The position numbers and the translations under genes are program-made. From CAHJWH01 sp965198905 (lineage in GTDB: Bacteria; Pseudomonadota; Alphaproteobacteria; Caulobacterales; Caulobacteraceae), in assembly GCA_965198905.1 (NCBI GenBank), contig OZ240678.1, positions 3,100,001-3,164,000 on the forward strand: 64,000 nucleotides of DNA, in the 5' to 3' direction. Position 1 is the first letter of the stretch; each line of letters starts with the position of its first letter. Below the pieces are notes generated by a model that worked only from the letters and a program-made list of their open reading frames with translations, did not search any database and was not told the origin of the DNA. Positions 26,160 to 34,643 of the stretch are shown piece by piece.

Positions 26160-27112
26160 GAGGCGAAGGGGTCCGACCCGAGGCCGCGGAAGAAGGCCAG
26201 CCGCGCCTCATACTCCATCGGGTCCTTGGGGCGCACCAGGGCGCCCGGCGGCGTAGCGCCCCAGTCCGCCAGCCGGGTCAGGAAGAAGCGCATGGCGGCG
26301 CCCCGGGCGAGCACGGGCAGGGCCGCCCGCTCCTCGGCGATGAGCGGCCGGAGCGTGTCGTAGCCCTCGATAAGGGCGTGGGCGCAGGCGGGCTTGAAAC
26401 GGCCGTCCGCCTCGAAGGCCCAGGCGTTCAGGCAGACCGCCACGTCGTAGGCCAGGGCATCGGTGCAGGCGAAATAGAAGTCGATGGCGGCGGAGAACCG
26501 CTCGCGCACGAAGAAGACGTTGTCGGGGAACAGATCGGCGTGGATGGCGCCCCGCGGCAGGCCCGCAGGCCACCCGTTCGCCAGCCCAGCCAGGTCGGTG
26601 TGGATGTCCCGGGCCAGGCCGGGCCGCAGCCCGTCCGCCGCCCCGTCCAGGCCCTCGAACAGGGCCGCCCAGCTCTGCTGGCCCAGGGTGTTTTCCCGCT
26701 CGCCCGGGAAGCCGTCCCCCGCCAGGTGCAGCCGGGCCAGCCCGACGCCGGCCTCCCGGCAGTGGGCGGTGGTGGGATGCTGCACCGCCACCCCGGTGAG
26801 GAAGCTGACCAGGGCCGCAGGCCGCCCGCGCACCGTCTTCAGCATGGCGCCCCGCCGGTCGGCCATGGGGGTGGGGCAGGGGAAGCCCCGGCCGGCCAGC
26901 CAGCGCATCAGGTCCAGGAAATAGGGCAGGTCGCCCTCCCGCACCCGCCGCTCGTACAGGGTCAGGATGAAGCGGCCGCCCTCGGTGTCCAGCAGGAAGT
27001 TGGAGTTCTCCACCCCCTCGGCGATCCCCTTGCAGGAGGTGGCGTGGCCGAGATCGAAGTCCGCCAGCAAGCGCGCAAGGTCGTCTTCGTTGATGGGGGT
27101 GTAGACGGCCAT
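26156..27112 (-). CDS. thrB: Homoserine kinase (type II, APH-like fold)
   Basis: The 318-residue protein phosphorylates homoserine for threonine synthesis. This APH-fold form is typical of alphaproteobacteria and unrelated to the GHMP-type ThrB. Motifs are CKGIAEGVENSNFLLDTEGG, FILTLYERRV, the catalytic loop AIHADLFPDNVFF (HxDxxxxN) and AIDFYFACTDALAYDVAVCL with the metal-binding D. It overlaps rnhA. Homoserine dehydrogenase, the preceding pathway step, lies at 34640-35941. Confidence 0.95.
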   Translation of the reverse strand: MAVYTPINEDDLARLLADFDLGHATSCKGIAEGVENSNFLLDTEGGRFILTLYERRVREGDLPYFLDLMRWLAGRGFPCPTPMADRRGAMLKTVRGRPAALVSFLTGVAVQHPTTAHCREAGVGLARLHLAGDGFPGERENTLGQQSWAALFEGLDGAADGLRPGLARDIHTDLAGLANGWPAGLPRGAIHADLFPDNVFFVRERFSAAIDFYFACTDALAYDVAVCLNAWAFEADGRFKPACAHALIEGYDTLRPLIAEERAALPVLARGAAMRFFLTRLADWGATPPGALVRPKDPMEYEARLAFFRGLGSDPFAS

Positions 27113-27305
27113 GAGCTTGCGGCAGAGGAGGGGCGGGCGGCCGGAGTGTCAACTGGGGGTCGGCGGGTGGCGCCGCACGTTGTCCCGCCACAGCCGTGCC
27201 GGCGAGCGGACGTTCACTTCGTCTGCTGAGGGTGGAAAGTCCCCGTTGCGCTTGACGCTAGGCGTCATGAGTTGCAACCTACGGCAGTTGCGGAGGGCTT
27301 CCATC

Positions 27306-28244
27306 ATGCTCACTGGACCAGGTCTTACGTTATTGGCCTCACTGCTTCTTGCGCAAGCGGCCATTCGGGAGACCCCTTCAACAGTACCGGAAGTGACCGT
27401 CACGGCGCCTGGCAGCTTGTCACCTGCGGAGCAGGTTCGAAGGCTTGGCCAGACAGATGGCAAGGGAAGGCTCGCTCGTTGGGCTGAGCCGGTTTGCCCC
27501 ACCACTGTCGGCCTCCCGCCCGCTTTCGACGACTTCATCAGCGGGCATGTGAAGGCGGTCGCAACAGACGTAGGTGCTGAAGCCGGGGCAAAAGGTTGCA
27601 AGACGAACGTCTTGATCCTCATCACTCCGAAAGCGGAGGCGTTCACCCGGCAGGTCGTCGCTTTGAAAGCACGGCAGTTAGCGTCGGGGCGCTGGGGAAT
27701 GGATCGGAGCAATCTCCAGGCCTTCGCCGCCGGAGACAGACCTGTTCATTGGTTCTACGTCGCCGATACGGCTCAGGACATCGGCGGCTCTGTGAACACA
27801 GTGAACGCCGCAACCATCTCCGCCGCAAGCGTTGGTTCAGGTCTGGACAAGTTTCTAAACAACTCGGCTTCGCCCGGCGCGCCTTCGTATTCAGATGTTG
27901 TTCCGTCCCGTCTCAAGCCAAGCGGTGATGAGGCGTTTTCAGAGATCGTTATCGTCGTGGACGCTTCACGCATTGCGGGACTAAGCGCTGGGCAGGTGGG
28001 AGACTACCTTTCAATGGTCGCGCTTTCCCATGTTCGAGCAGAGGAGTCATTTTCGGAAATAGATACCATCCTAAATCTCTTTGTAAATACTAGTAAACCG
28101 GCGGGGCTGACGGCTTGGGATATGGCCTATCTTTCAGGCCTATATCGCGTGGATGGTCAGGCTACATACGCTAGCCAGATCAGCCATATAGCGGCTTGGA
28201 TGCAAACGCATCGCGATGGATCGACCACCACTCCCCCAAGGTGA
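27306..28244 (+). CDS. Secreted protein of unknown function
   Basis: This protein is not assigned to a named family. The likely start is ATG 27306 (MLTGPGLTLLASLLLAQAAI), preceded by GGAGG and giving a signal peptide; an ATG at 27267 is an alternative. The mature part contains RWAEPVCPTTVGLPPAFDDF, then a Cys-containing AGAKGCKTNVLILITP stretch; two cysteines could form a disulfide. The middle has VALSHVRAEESFSEIDTILN and DMAYLSGLYRVDG. Similar cysteine-bearing exported proteins occur in Caulobacter and sphingomonads without known roles. It lies on the opposite strand between thrB and ispH, in a 1.8-kb insertion. Confidence 0.7.
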   Translation: MLTGPGLTLLASLLLAQAAIRETPSTVPEVTVTAPGSLSPAEQVRRLGQTDGKGRLARWAEPVCPTTVGLPPAFDDFISGHVKAVATDVGAEAGAKGCKTNVLILITPKAEAFTRQVVALKARQLASGRWGMDRSNLQAFAAGDRPVHWFYVADTAQDIGGSVNTVNAATISAASVGSGLDKFLNNSASPGAPSYSDVVPSRLKPSGDEAFSEIVIVVDASRIAGLSAGQVGDYLSMVALSHVRAEESFSEIDTILNLFVNTSKPAGLTAWDMAYLSGLYRVDGQATYASQISHIAAWMQTHRDGSTTTPPR

Positions 28245-28438
28245 CGTTAATTAGGCCACGCTTGAGTCCGCCTTGGGTCGTTCCCGGCGTTGAGTTCTTG
28301 GCCGGAAAGTCGCCGTTCAGGGTGGCTCGACTCTCGGCTCCGGGAGCGGACCTGCTGAAGTGGTGTGGGGAAGGATATAGGTCGTTTGCAACCACGATGG
28401 TCGGGTTCCCCAGACCGGTTGATCCGGTAATATAAGGC

Positions 28439-28618
28439 ATGGCCGAGCCGAAGCCGTCATCCCCCGTCGTAGCCAAGGACGAAGCCGCCTACCGGGCCGC
28501 CGTGGAGCGGGGACTCGCCTCGCTGGATGCGGGCCGGGGCGTGCCTGTCGCCGAGGTGCAGCGCTGGATGGCCACCTGGTTCCACGAGGGGGAGCTTCCG
28601 CCGCCTGAATGCCCGTAG
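28439..28618 (+). CDS. Small antitoxin-like protein of a ParE-type module
   Basis: The ORF encodes 59 residues beginning MAEPKPSSPVVAKDEAAYRA and containing AVERGLASLDAGRGVPVAEV and RWMATWFHEGELPP. The VxxGLxxxDxGxxVPxxEV pattern is the C-terminal toxin-binding motif of ParD/RHH-type antitoxins, although the DNA-binding ribbon is short or absent. Its 3' end overlaps the ATG of the downstream toxin gene by ten bases, the usual antitoxin-first arrangement. Confidence 0.75.
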   Translation: MAEPKPSSPVVAKDEAAYRAAVERGLASLDAGRGVPVAEVQRWMATWFHEGELPPPECP

Positions 28619-28890
28619 TCGTTTCACCCGAGGCCTTGGCGGACCTCGCCGCGATCCGGGCCTATCCAGACGAGCGCAACCCGGTTACGGCCATCGCTCA
28701 GACCTCGCGCCTGTCGGAGGCCATGTTCAGCCTCGAGGCCATGCCCTTGCGGGGTCGCCCGGGTCTGATCGCCGGCACACGAGAGCTTTTAAACGTCCCG
28801 CCCTACGTCATCACCTATCGCGTGACCCTGCAGGCCGTGCAGATTGTCCGCGTCTGGCATGTCGCCCAGACCCGAACATCGACGGGCTGA
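28609..28890 (+). CDS. RelE/ParE family toxin
   Basis: The 93-residue protein shows the ParE fold: VVVSPEALADLAAIRAYPDE (helix hairpin), MFSLEAMPLRGRPGLIAGTR, and the C-terminal strands YVITYRVTLQAVQIVRVWHV followed by AQTR. It would poison gyrase or cleave mRNA depending on subtype; the ParE-like C-terminus (VxxxRVxHxxQ) favours the ParE group. Translation is coupled to the antitoxin by a ten-base overlap. It is convergent with ispH, 28 bases away. Confidence 0.85.
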   Translation: MPVVVSPEALADLAAIRAYPDERNPVTAIAQTSRLSEAMFSLEAMPLRGRPGLIAGTRELLNVPPYVITYRVTLQAVQIVRVWHVAQTRTSTG

Positions 28891-28918
28891 GGAGGCCTGC
28901 TCTCGACGTTCTTCGGGG

Positions 28919-29902
28919 TCACGCCACCTCTGCTTCCTGCGTCAGCACCCGCGGCAGCTTGAAGGTCACCGTTTCCCGCGCCGTCTCGGCGATGTCGATG
29001 GAGAGGTCGAAGCGGGCGGCGAGCCAGTCCTGGACGCCCTCCACCAGGACTTCGGGGGCCGAGGCGCCGGCGGTGAGGCCCAGCACCCGCACGCCAGCGA
29101 ACCAGGCCGGGTCGATGCAGCCGGCGTCGTCGATGAGCCGGGCCGCGCGGGCGCCGGCCTTCACCGCCACCTCCACCAGGCGCTGGGAGTTGGAGGAGGT
29201 GGCCGAGCCCACCACCAGCACCAGGTCGCAGGCCGCCGACATGGCCTTGATCGCCTCCTGCCGGTTGGTGGTGGCGTAGCAGATGTCGCGCCCGTGCGGC
29301 CCCACGATCCGGGGGAAGCGGGTCTTCAGCGCCAGCATGATCTCGGCGGTGTCGTCCATGGACAGGGTGGTCTGGGTGACGAAGGCAAGGTTTTCCGGGT
29401 CGCGCGGCTGTACGCCCATGGCGTCCTGCAGCGTCTCCACCAGGCGGATGGCGCCTTCGGGCAGCTGGCCGAGCGTGCCGTCGACCTCCGGATGGCCGGC
29501 GTGGCCCACCAGGATGATCTCGCGCCCGGCGGCGTGATGGCGCTCGGCGTCCAGATGCACCTTGGAGACCAGCGGGCAGGTGGCGTCCAGATAGAACATG
29601 GCCCGCCGTTCGGCTTCCGCGGGGGCGGACTTGGGCACGCCATGGGCGGAGAACACCACCGGCCGGTCGTCGGGGCAGTCGCTGAGGTCCTCGACGAACA
29701 CCGCGCCCAGCCGCTTCAGCCGGTCGACCACGTGGTTGTTGTGGACGATCTCGTGGCGCACGTAGACGGGAGCGCCGTACTTCGCGATGGCCCGCTCCAC
29801 GATCTGGATCGCCCGGTCCACCCCGGCGCAGAAACCTCGCGGATTCGCCAGGATGACGGTGAGGCTCTGACGCTGCGACGCAAAGGCGTTCATAGCTTTC
29901 AA
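28919..29902 (-). CDS. ispH: 4-hydroxy-3-methylbut-2-enyl diphosphate reductase
   Basis: The 327-residue [4Fe-4S] enzyme makes IPP and DMAPP in the last step of the MEP isoprenoid pathway. The three cluster cysteines are visible: LANPRGFCAGVDRAIQIVE (about residue 21), LDATCPLVSKVHLDAERH (about residue 110) and DICYATTNRQEAI (about residue 205). The HEIVHNNHVVDRL substrate histidine and the closing GLTAGASAPEVLVEGV (SGASTP-like) are present. The start could be ATG 29902 or the internal ATG nine bases later. The downstream partners thrB and rnhA are displaced by an insertion. Confidence 0.97.
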   Translation of the reverse strand: MKAMNAFASQRQSLTVILANPRGFCAGVDRAIQIVERAIAKYGAPVYVRHEIVHNNHVVDRLKRLGAVFVEDLSDCPDDRPVVFSAHGVPKSAPAEAERRAMFYLDATCPLVSKVHLDAERHHAAGREIILVGHAGHPEVDGTLGQLPEGAIRLVETLQDAMGVQPRDPENLAFVTQTTLSMDDTAEIMLALKTRFPRIVGPHGRDICYATTNRQEAIKAMSAACDLVLVVGSATSSNSQRLVEVAVKAGARAARLIDDAGCIDPAWFAGVRVLGLTAGASAPEVLVEGVQDWLAARFDLSIDIAETARETVTFKLPRVLTQEAEVA

Positions 29903-30044
29903 ATTAGGCGCGTGGGCCTTCGCACGCCAGCGTTACGGGTGCTTTTCTTGAAGCGTCGCCAGCTTTCCGTCGCGTTGCGGCGGGCGGAGGGACAGCGTAC
30001 AACAGGGTCAACGCGCGAAGCGCGCCCTCTCGCTCCGGTGGCCC

Positions 30045-30755
30045 ATGCGTCGTCCCCTCTCCTTCGCCCTGAGCGTCCTCCTGCTGGCCTCGACCCCGCT
30101 GGCCAAGTCCTACGCCCAGTCCCAGAACCCCGACGACCAGCGCCGCCAGGCCCAGGCCGATGAGGACACCAAGAAGAAGGAAAAGGACAAGGAGTGGAAG
30201 GTGGAGCAGGCCCCGCTCCCCGACCAGAAGAACGCCGGCCCCTGTCCCTTCAGCAAGGTGCTTTACGACGCCAGTCGCTATGTCGAGCTGAAGGGCGGCC
30301 AGGAAGCGCCGGAGGCCGTGGGCTACACTGGCGAGATCGAAGGCCTGAAGGCCACCTGCCAGTACAAGGGCGCCGAGCCCATCCACGAGCATCTGGCCAT
30401 AGGCTTCGCCTTCGGCAAAGGCCCGATGGCCAAGCTGATGCACAAGGACTACCGCTACTGGGTGGCGGTGACCGTGCGCAACCTCGCAGTGCTCGACAAG
30501 CAGTACTTCACCGTGGCGGCGGACTTCCCCAAGGGGACCGACAGGGTCGATTACGTGGACCAACTCGCCGACATCGTCATCCCCCGCGCCCGGGCGGGCG
30601 TCAGCGGCTCGAACTTCGAGGTCTTGGTGGGCTTCGACGTGACGCCGGAGATGGCGGACTTCAACCGGCTGGGCAAGCGGTTCCGGGTCAATGCGGGTGG
30701 CGACGTCGAGGTCACCAAGACCGCCTCGGCCGCCGGCGCGACGGGCGCGCATTAA
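30045..30755 (+). CDS. Exported protein of unknown function (Caulobacter-type)
   Basis: The 236-residue protein starts with a signal peptide (MRRPLSFALSVLLLASTPLA). A highly charged linker follows (residues about 28-55, QAQADEDTKKKEKDKEWK). Two cysteines occur in NAGPCPFSKVLYDASRYVEL and EGLKATCQYKG. The second half has a beta-strand-rich pattern (AVTVRNLAVLDKQYFTVAAD, and a FEVLVGFDVTPEMADFN strand). No enzyme motif is visible. It lies 150 bases ahead of gcvH but no functional link is evident. Confidence 0.75.
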   Translation: MRRPLSFALSVLLLASTPLAKSYAQSQNPDDQRRQAQADEDTKKKEKDKEWKVEQAPLPDQKNAGPCPFSKVLYDASRYVELKGGQEAPEAVGYTGEIEGLKATCQYKGAEPIHEHLAIGFAFGKGPMAKLMHKDYRYWVAVTVRNLAVLDKQYFTVAADFPKGTDRVDYVDQLADIVIPRARAGVSGSNFEVLVGFDVTPEMADFNRLGKRFRVNAGGDVEVTKTASAAGATGAH

Positions 30756-30905
30756 TCGGCGCACGTTTCCTCCGATCGTTACACGATGGGCGGATGAGGG
30801 GCTTTGAAGACGGGCCGAGGGTTCAATCCTGCGTCCGCATCCTCTAGATACCGAGCGACGACGCAAACGCGCCTGCACCCGTGGGCGAAGCGACAGAGGA
30901 TCATC

Positions 30906-31271
30906 ATGCGCTTCACCAAGGATCACGAGTGGGTGGAGGTCGACGGCGACACCGCCCTCGTCGGCATCACCGCCTATGCCGCCGAGCAGCTTGGCGACGT
31001 GGTGTTCGTGGAGCTTCCCGAGGTCGGCAAGACGCTGAAGGCCGGTGACAATCTGGCGGTGGTGGAGAGCGTCAAGGCGGCTTCGGACGTCTACGCACCC
31101 GTGTCGGGCGAGGTGCTGGAGGCCAATACCGCACTCGGCGAGGCGCCGGAGACGGTGGGCGAGGCGCCGGAGAGCGCCGGCTGGTTCGCCAAGATCAAGC
31201 TCGCCGAGCCGGCCCAGGCCGAAACCCTGATGGACAGGGCCGCCTACGAGCAGTTCCTGCAGACGCTCTAA
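30906..31271 (+). CDS. gcvH: Glycine cleavage system H protein
   Basis: The 121-residue lipoyl carrier shuttles the aminomethyl group among P, T and L proteins. MRFTKDHEWVEVDGDTALVG begins the domain, and the lipoylated lysine lies in VVESVKAASDVYAPVSGEV (about residue 59). The C-terminal half has the usual GWFAKIKLAEPAQAE. ATG at 30906 follows AGAGGA. gcvT and gcvP, which usually flank it, are not in this part of the window, and the upstream 150 bases show no glycine riboswitch. Confidence 0.96.
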   Translation: MRFTKDHEWVEVDGDTALVGITAYAAEQLGDVVFVELPEVGKTLKAGDNLAVVESVKAASDVYAPVSGEVLEANTALGEAPETVGEAPESAGWFAKIKLAEPAQAETLMDRAAYEQFLQTL

Positions 31272-31369
31272 ATCGCCGGCGACGGGCGCAGCCAAGTTAG
31301 GGCGCGGCGCTGCGACCTGTAGTCTGACCGCATGGTGATTTTCGACACGACCGGCGAGAGGCGGCGCGC

Positions 31370-31741
31370 ATGATGAAGCGCCTGCGCCGCCTGTGGCGCG
31401 CCGTGCTGGTGGGCCTCGGCTTCGTGCTGATCGCCGTCGGCTTCGTGGGCGGCGTGCTGGTGCCCACCCACGTGCTCGGCTTCCTGCTGGTGGCGGGGCT
31501 GATCCTGGTGCTGCGCAATTCGATCCGATGGCGGCGCCGCTTCATCCTCATGCAGCGGCGCTTCCCCCGCTACGGCTATCCGCTCCGCCGCCTGCTGCAC
31601 GGCGAAGTGCTGCCGGTGGTGTGGCACGAGTTGCTCCGCAGCGAGCGCTTCTTCGTCCCGCGGCGCTGGCACCGGCTGCGCCGATGGCGCGTCGCGCGTC
31701 GCCAGCGCCGCATCCAACGCTCGGCGCGAGACTGGCTTTGA
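31370..31741 (+). CDS. Small basic membrane protein
   Basis: The 123-residue protein has one long or two short hydrophobic segments (LVGLGFVLIAVGFVGGVLV and VLGFLLVAGLILVL, about residues 13-49) and then an arginine-rich tail (RWRRRFILMQRRFPRYGYP). This resembles PGPGW-type transmembrane proteins, a loosely defined group. Function is unknown. It is 98 bases after gcvH on the same strand. Confidence 0.65.
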   Translation: MMKRLRRLWRAVLVGLGFVLIAVGFVGGVLVPTHVLGFLLVAGLILVLRNSIRWRRRFILMQRRFPRYGYPLRRLLHGEVLPVVWHELLRSERFFVPRRWHRLRRWRVARRQRRIQRSARDWL

Positions 31742-31782
31742 GGGCTATGACTGCAGGCGCAAACGCCAGCATTCGCCTATCC

Positions 31783-31858
31783 TGAGTTCGTCGAACGACG
31801 AGGCTTCCATCGCCATTGCCGCGGCCTCGTCCTTCGACGGGCTCAGGATGAGGCCGAG
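31783..31858. repeat. Palindromic repeat, second family
   Basis: The left arm TCCTGAGTTCGTCGAACGAC continues with GAGGC. The right arm is GCCTCGTCCTTCGACGGGCT followed by CAGGATGAGGC. The arms pair around a GC-rich loop. Shared TCCTGAG/CTCAGGA and TCGAA elements link it to the inverted repeat between purM and purN. It lies between the convergent membrane-protein gene and phaC. Confidence 0.7.
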
Positions 31859-31883
31859 TGAAGGGTCGGCGCTTGGGCATAGC

Positions 31884-33830
31884 TCACGCATCCGAACCCA
31901 CCTTCACATAGCTGCCCGGCGCGTCCTCGATCGCGGGGAGGGGGCCTGCTGCGGGGTCGCGGGCGGGGATCATGGCGCCCGAGCGTTCCGCCAGCCAGCC
32001 GGCCCAGTCCGGCCACCAGCTGCCCTTGTGCTCCGCCGCGTCCTCCAGCCAGGCTTCCACCGTGTCGGGCAGAGTGGGGTTCAGCCAGTGCTGATACTTG
32101 TTTGCCGAGGGCGGGTTGATCACCCCGGCGATATGGCCGGAGCCGGACAGGGTGAACCGCACCGGCCCGCCGAACAGCTTGGCCCCGCGATAGACCGAGC
32201 GCATCGGCGCGATATGGTCCTCGCGCGAGGACTGGACGTAGATGGGCGTCTTCACCGCCTTCAGATCCAGCATCACGCCGCCGAGCTTCAGCGCGCCCTT
32301 GGCCAGCAGGTCGCCCATGTAGAAGTTGCGCAGATAGCCCAGGTGCAGGGCCTTGGGCATGCGCGTCTGGTCGGAGTTCCAGAACAGCAGGTCGAACGCC
32401 GCCGGCTCCTTGCCCAGCAGGTAGTTGTTGACGAAGAACGACCATATCAGGTCGTTGGCGCGCAGCAGGTTGAAGGTGTCGGCCATCGCCGCGCTGGGCA
32501 ATACGCCCCCCGCCGCGTCCATCATCTTCTCCAGGTCGGACAGGCCCGCTTCGTTGACGAACAGCAGCAGGTCCCCCGCCTCGGCGAAGTCCTGCTGGGC
32601 GGCGAAGAAGGTGGCCGAGGCGATCACGTCCAGGCCGCGTGCAGCCATGTGCGCCATGGCGCAGGCCAGCATGGTGCCGCCGATGCAATAGCCCACCGCA
32701 TTGACCTGGGTGGCTCCGCTCTGGCGCAGGGTCTGAGCGATGGCGGTGTAGGCGCCTTCGAAGACGTAGTTGTCCATGGTCTTGCCGGCCAGTTCCGGTC
32801 CGGGATTAACCCAGGAAGTCAGGAACACCGTGAAGCCCTGGCCCGTGAGCCAGCGGATCATCGAGTTTTCCGGCTTCAGGTCCATGATGTAGTATTTGTT
32901 GATCCAGGGCGGGAAGATCAGCAGCGGGATTTCCTGCACCTGTTCGGTGGTGGGGGAGAACTGCAGCAGCTGGAACAGGTCGTTCTGGAACACGACCTTG
33001 CCGGGAGCGGTGGCGACGTTCTCGCCGACCTTGAAGCGGGCGTAGTCGGTCTGGCTGATGGCTAGCTTGCCGCCGCCACGCGACATGTCTTCGGCGAACT
33101 TCTGGGCGCCCTTGACCAGGCTCTCACCGCCGCTGGCCACCAGCGCCTTGAGAGCCGCGGGGTTGGAGGCCAGGTAGTTGGACGGCGAGAAAGCGTCGGT
33201 GAGCAGCTTGGTGAAGAACGCCGCCCGGCGCTTGACCATCGGGTCAACCCCCTCGGCGCCTGCGACCAAGTCGTTCAGCCAGCCCGAGGTTACCAGGTAG
33301 GACTGCTTCATCACGTCGAAGACGGGATTGTCGGTCCAGTCCGGGTCGGTGAAGCGCTTGTCGCCCTTCAGCGGGGCGGCCACGATAGCAGCCGGCTCGC
33401 CGGCGGCCCGGGCGCTGGTGGCGCGCCACAGGTCGACATAGCGCTCGAACAGGTCTGACTGGGCGCGCATCAGCCTGTCCGGGCTGGAGGCGAGGCTCTG
33501 CATCACCTCCTTGAGCGCGGGGGCGACGTGGAAGGGGTCGGGATCGGGCGCCTGGCCGGTCCCGGCCTGGCGAAAAGCGGCCCCGGTTACCGCCGCTTGG
33601 AGGGTGGAGGCGGCCTTGGCCAGGTTCAGCGAGAGGTGCTCCATGGCCTGGCGCTGCTCGGGCGACAGCATCTCCAGGCCGGGGATCAGGGCCGAGGGCG
33701 GGGGGGGCGGCGGCATTGGCGGCGCGTCCAGCGGTGGATCGACGGGTTCCCGGCGCACGTCGGCGTTCGGAGCGCCATCTGGGCTGGCCGCGAGACCGTC
33801 CGCTGTGGCTGGGGGGGCGGCGTCGTCCAT
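31884..33830 (-). CDS. phaC: Class I poly(3-hydroxyalkanoate) synthase
   Basis: The 648-residue enzyme polymerises 3-hydroxyacyl-CoA into PHA storage granules. The catalytic Cys is in AVGYCIGGTMLACAMAH (GxCxG lipase-like box, about residue 383), the Asp in YVQSSREDHIAPMRSV (about residue 540) and the His in FTLSGSGHIAGVINPP (about residue 569). The N-terminal domain contains DKRFTDPDWTDNPVFDVMKQ, and LIFPPWINKYYIMDL precedes the catalytic domain. Its first 60 residues are an acidic, proline-rich extension. It is divergent from the lipoprotein gene at 33912. Confidence 0.96.
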   Translation of the reverse strand: MDDAAPPATADGLAASPDGAPNADVRREPVDPPLDAPPMPPPPPPSALIPGLEMLSPEQRQAMEHLSLNLAKAASTLQAAVTGAAFRQAGTGQAPDPDPFHVAPALKEVMQSLASSPDRLMRAQSDLFERYVDLWRATSARAAGEPAAIVAAPLKGDKRFTDPDWTDNPVFDVMKQSYLVTSGWLNDLVAGAEGVDPMVKRRAAFFTKLLTDAFSPSNYLASNPAALKALVASGGESLVKGAQKFAEDMSRGGGKLAISQTDYARFKVGENVATAPGKVVFQNDLFQLLQFSPTTEQVQEIPLLIFPPWINKYYIMDLKPENSMIRWLTGQGFTVFLTSWVNPGPELAGKTMDNYVFEGAYTAIAQTLRQSGATQVNAVGYCIGGTMLACAMAHMAARGLDVIASATFFAAQQDFAEAGDLLLFVNEAGLSDLEKMMDAAGGVLPSAAMADTFNLLRANDLIWSFFVNNYLLGKEPAAFDLLFWNSDQTRMPKALHLGYLRNFYMGDLLAKGALKLGGVMLDLKAVKTPIYVQSSREDHIAPMRSVYRGAKLFGGPVRFTLSGSGHIAGVINPPSANKYQHWLNPTLPDTVEAWLEDAAEHKGSWWPDWAGWLAERSGAMIPARDPAAGPLPAIEDAPGSYVKVGSDA

Positions 33831-33911
33831 GACCCGGTCGTCCTTGCGTCCCGGCTGTGCCGCCGTGTTCTCTTTCTCAACGCCCGATCATCGCATAAGA
33901 GCCGAGGTGGC

Positions 33912-34643
33912 ATGAACGGCTTCTCTGCACCCTTCCACCGCCTGTCCGCTGCAGGCGGTCTGACCGCGGTCGCGGCTTTGACCCTGGCCATGAGCGGCTG
34001 CGCGGACTTGCACCGGGCGACGAGCTTCTCCCCCGTGAACCCTGAGTCGCCGGTGGCGGCACAAGTGGCCGGGGCGGCTAGGGGGAACTATCCGGTTCCG
34101 CGCCTGAGAGACGTTCCGCCGGTCCCCAAGAACGTCCCCACCGCGGCCTCGGTGAAGCTCGGCGTGGTCTCCATGGTGCGCTGCCGCGGCGGCGTGGACC
34201 GTTACGCCATCACCCATCCGCCCCTAAGCGGGGGCGCGGAGCAGTTCGCCAGCAACCAGCGCGACCTCGCTCAGGTCAACGCCGCCGACGTCCCGCCGCC
34301 CGAGTCCGCCGCCCTGTCCGAAGCCGATGCGGCCAGGCTGCGCGAGTTCGCCGCCCCGCCGTCCGCCATCGCCTCAGGCCCGCCTCCGACGCCGTCGCAG
34401 GCCAAGCCGCCGGTCGCCAGCGTTCCCGCCGCAAGGCCGGCCCAGAGGCCCGCGCGCCACGCCGCGGCGGCGCGCCCACCCAAGCCATCCCCGGCGCTCG
34501 TCGCCCCGTCGCCCCCGCCCGCGCCTCGGCCTGCTGTCGCCGCCGTTTCGGCGAGCGCCCCGGCAGGCGCAGTGACGACGCCCGCCGATGCGCCGCCCCT
34601 GCCTGCGCCCTTGCCCGATCCGCTTCTGGCCCGCTGCTCATGA
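33912..34643 (+). CDS. Proline/alanine-rich lipoprotein
   Basis: The 243-residue protein has a lipoprotein signal: LTAVAALTLAMSGCADLHRA places Cys at about residue 32. A conserved section (PVPRLRDVPPVPKNVPTAAS, then VKLGVVSMVRCRGGVDRYA) is followed by a long proline/alanine-rich tail typical of periplasmic spacers. No enzymatic motif is present. Its TGA overlaps the ATG of hom (ATGA), so the two are translationally coupled, although no functional link is known. Confidence 0.8.
   Translation: MNGFSAPFHRLSAAGGLTAVAALTLAMSGCADLHRATSFSPVNPESPVAAQVAGAARGNYPVPRLRDVPPVPKNVPTAASVKLGVVSMVRCRGGVDRYAITHPPLSGGAEQFASNQRDLAQVNAADVPPPESAALSEADAARLREFAAPPSAIASGPPPTPSQAKPPVASVPAARPAQRPARHAAAARPPKPSPALVAPSPPPAPRPAVAAVSASAPAGAVTTPADAPPLPAPLPDPLLARCS

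Noticed and set aside
30756..30905. Glycine riboswitch upstream of gcvH
   Set aside because: The characteristic paired GGAGAG-type aptamer cores and long P1/P3 helices are not seen in this 150-base interval.
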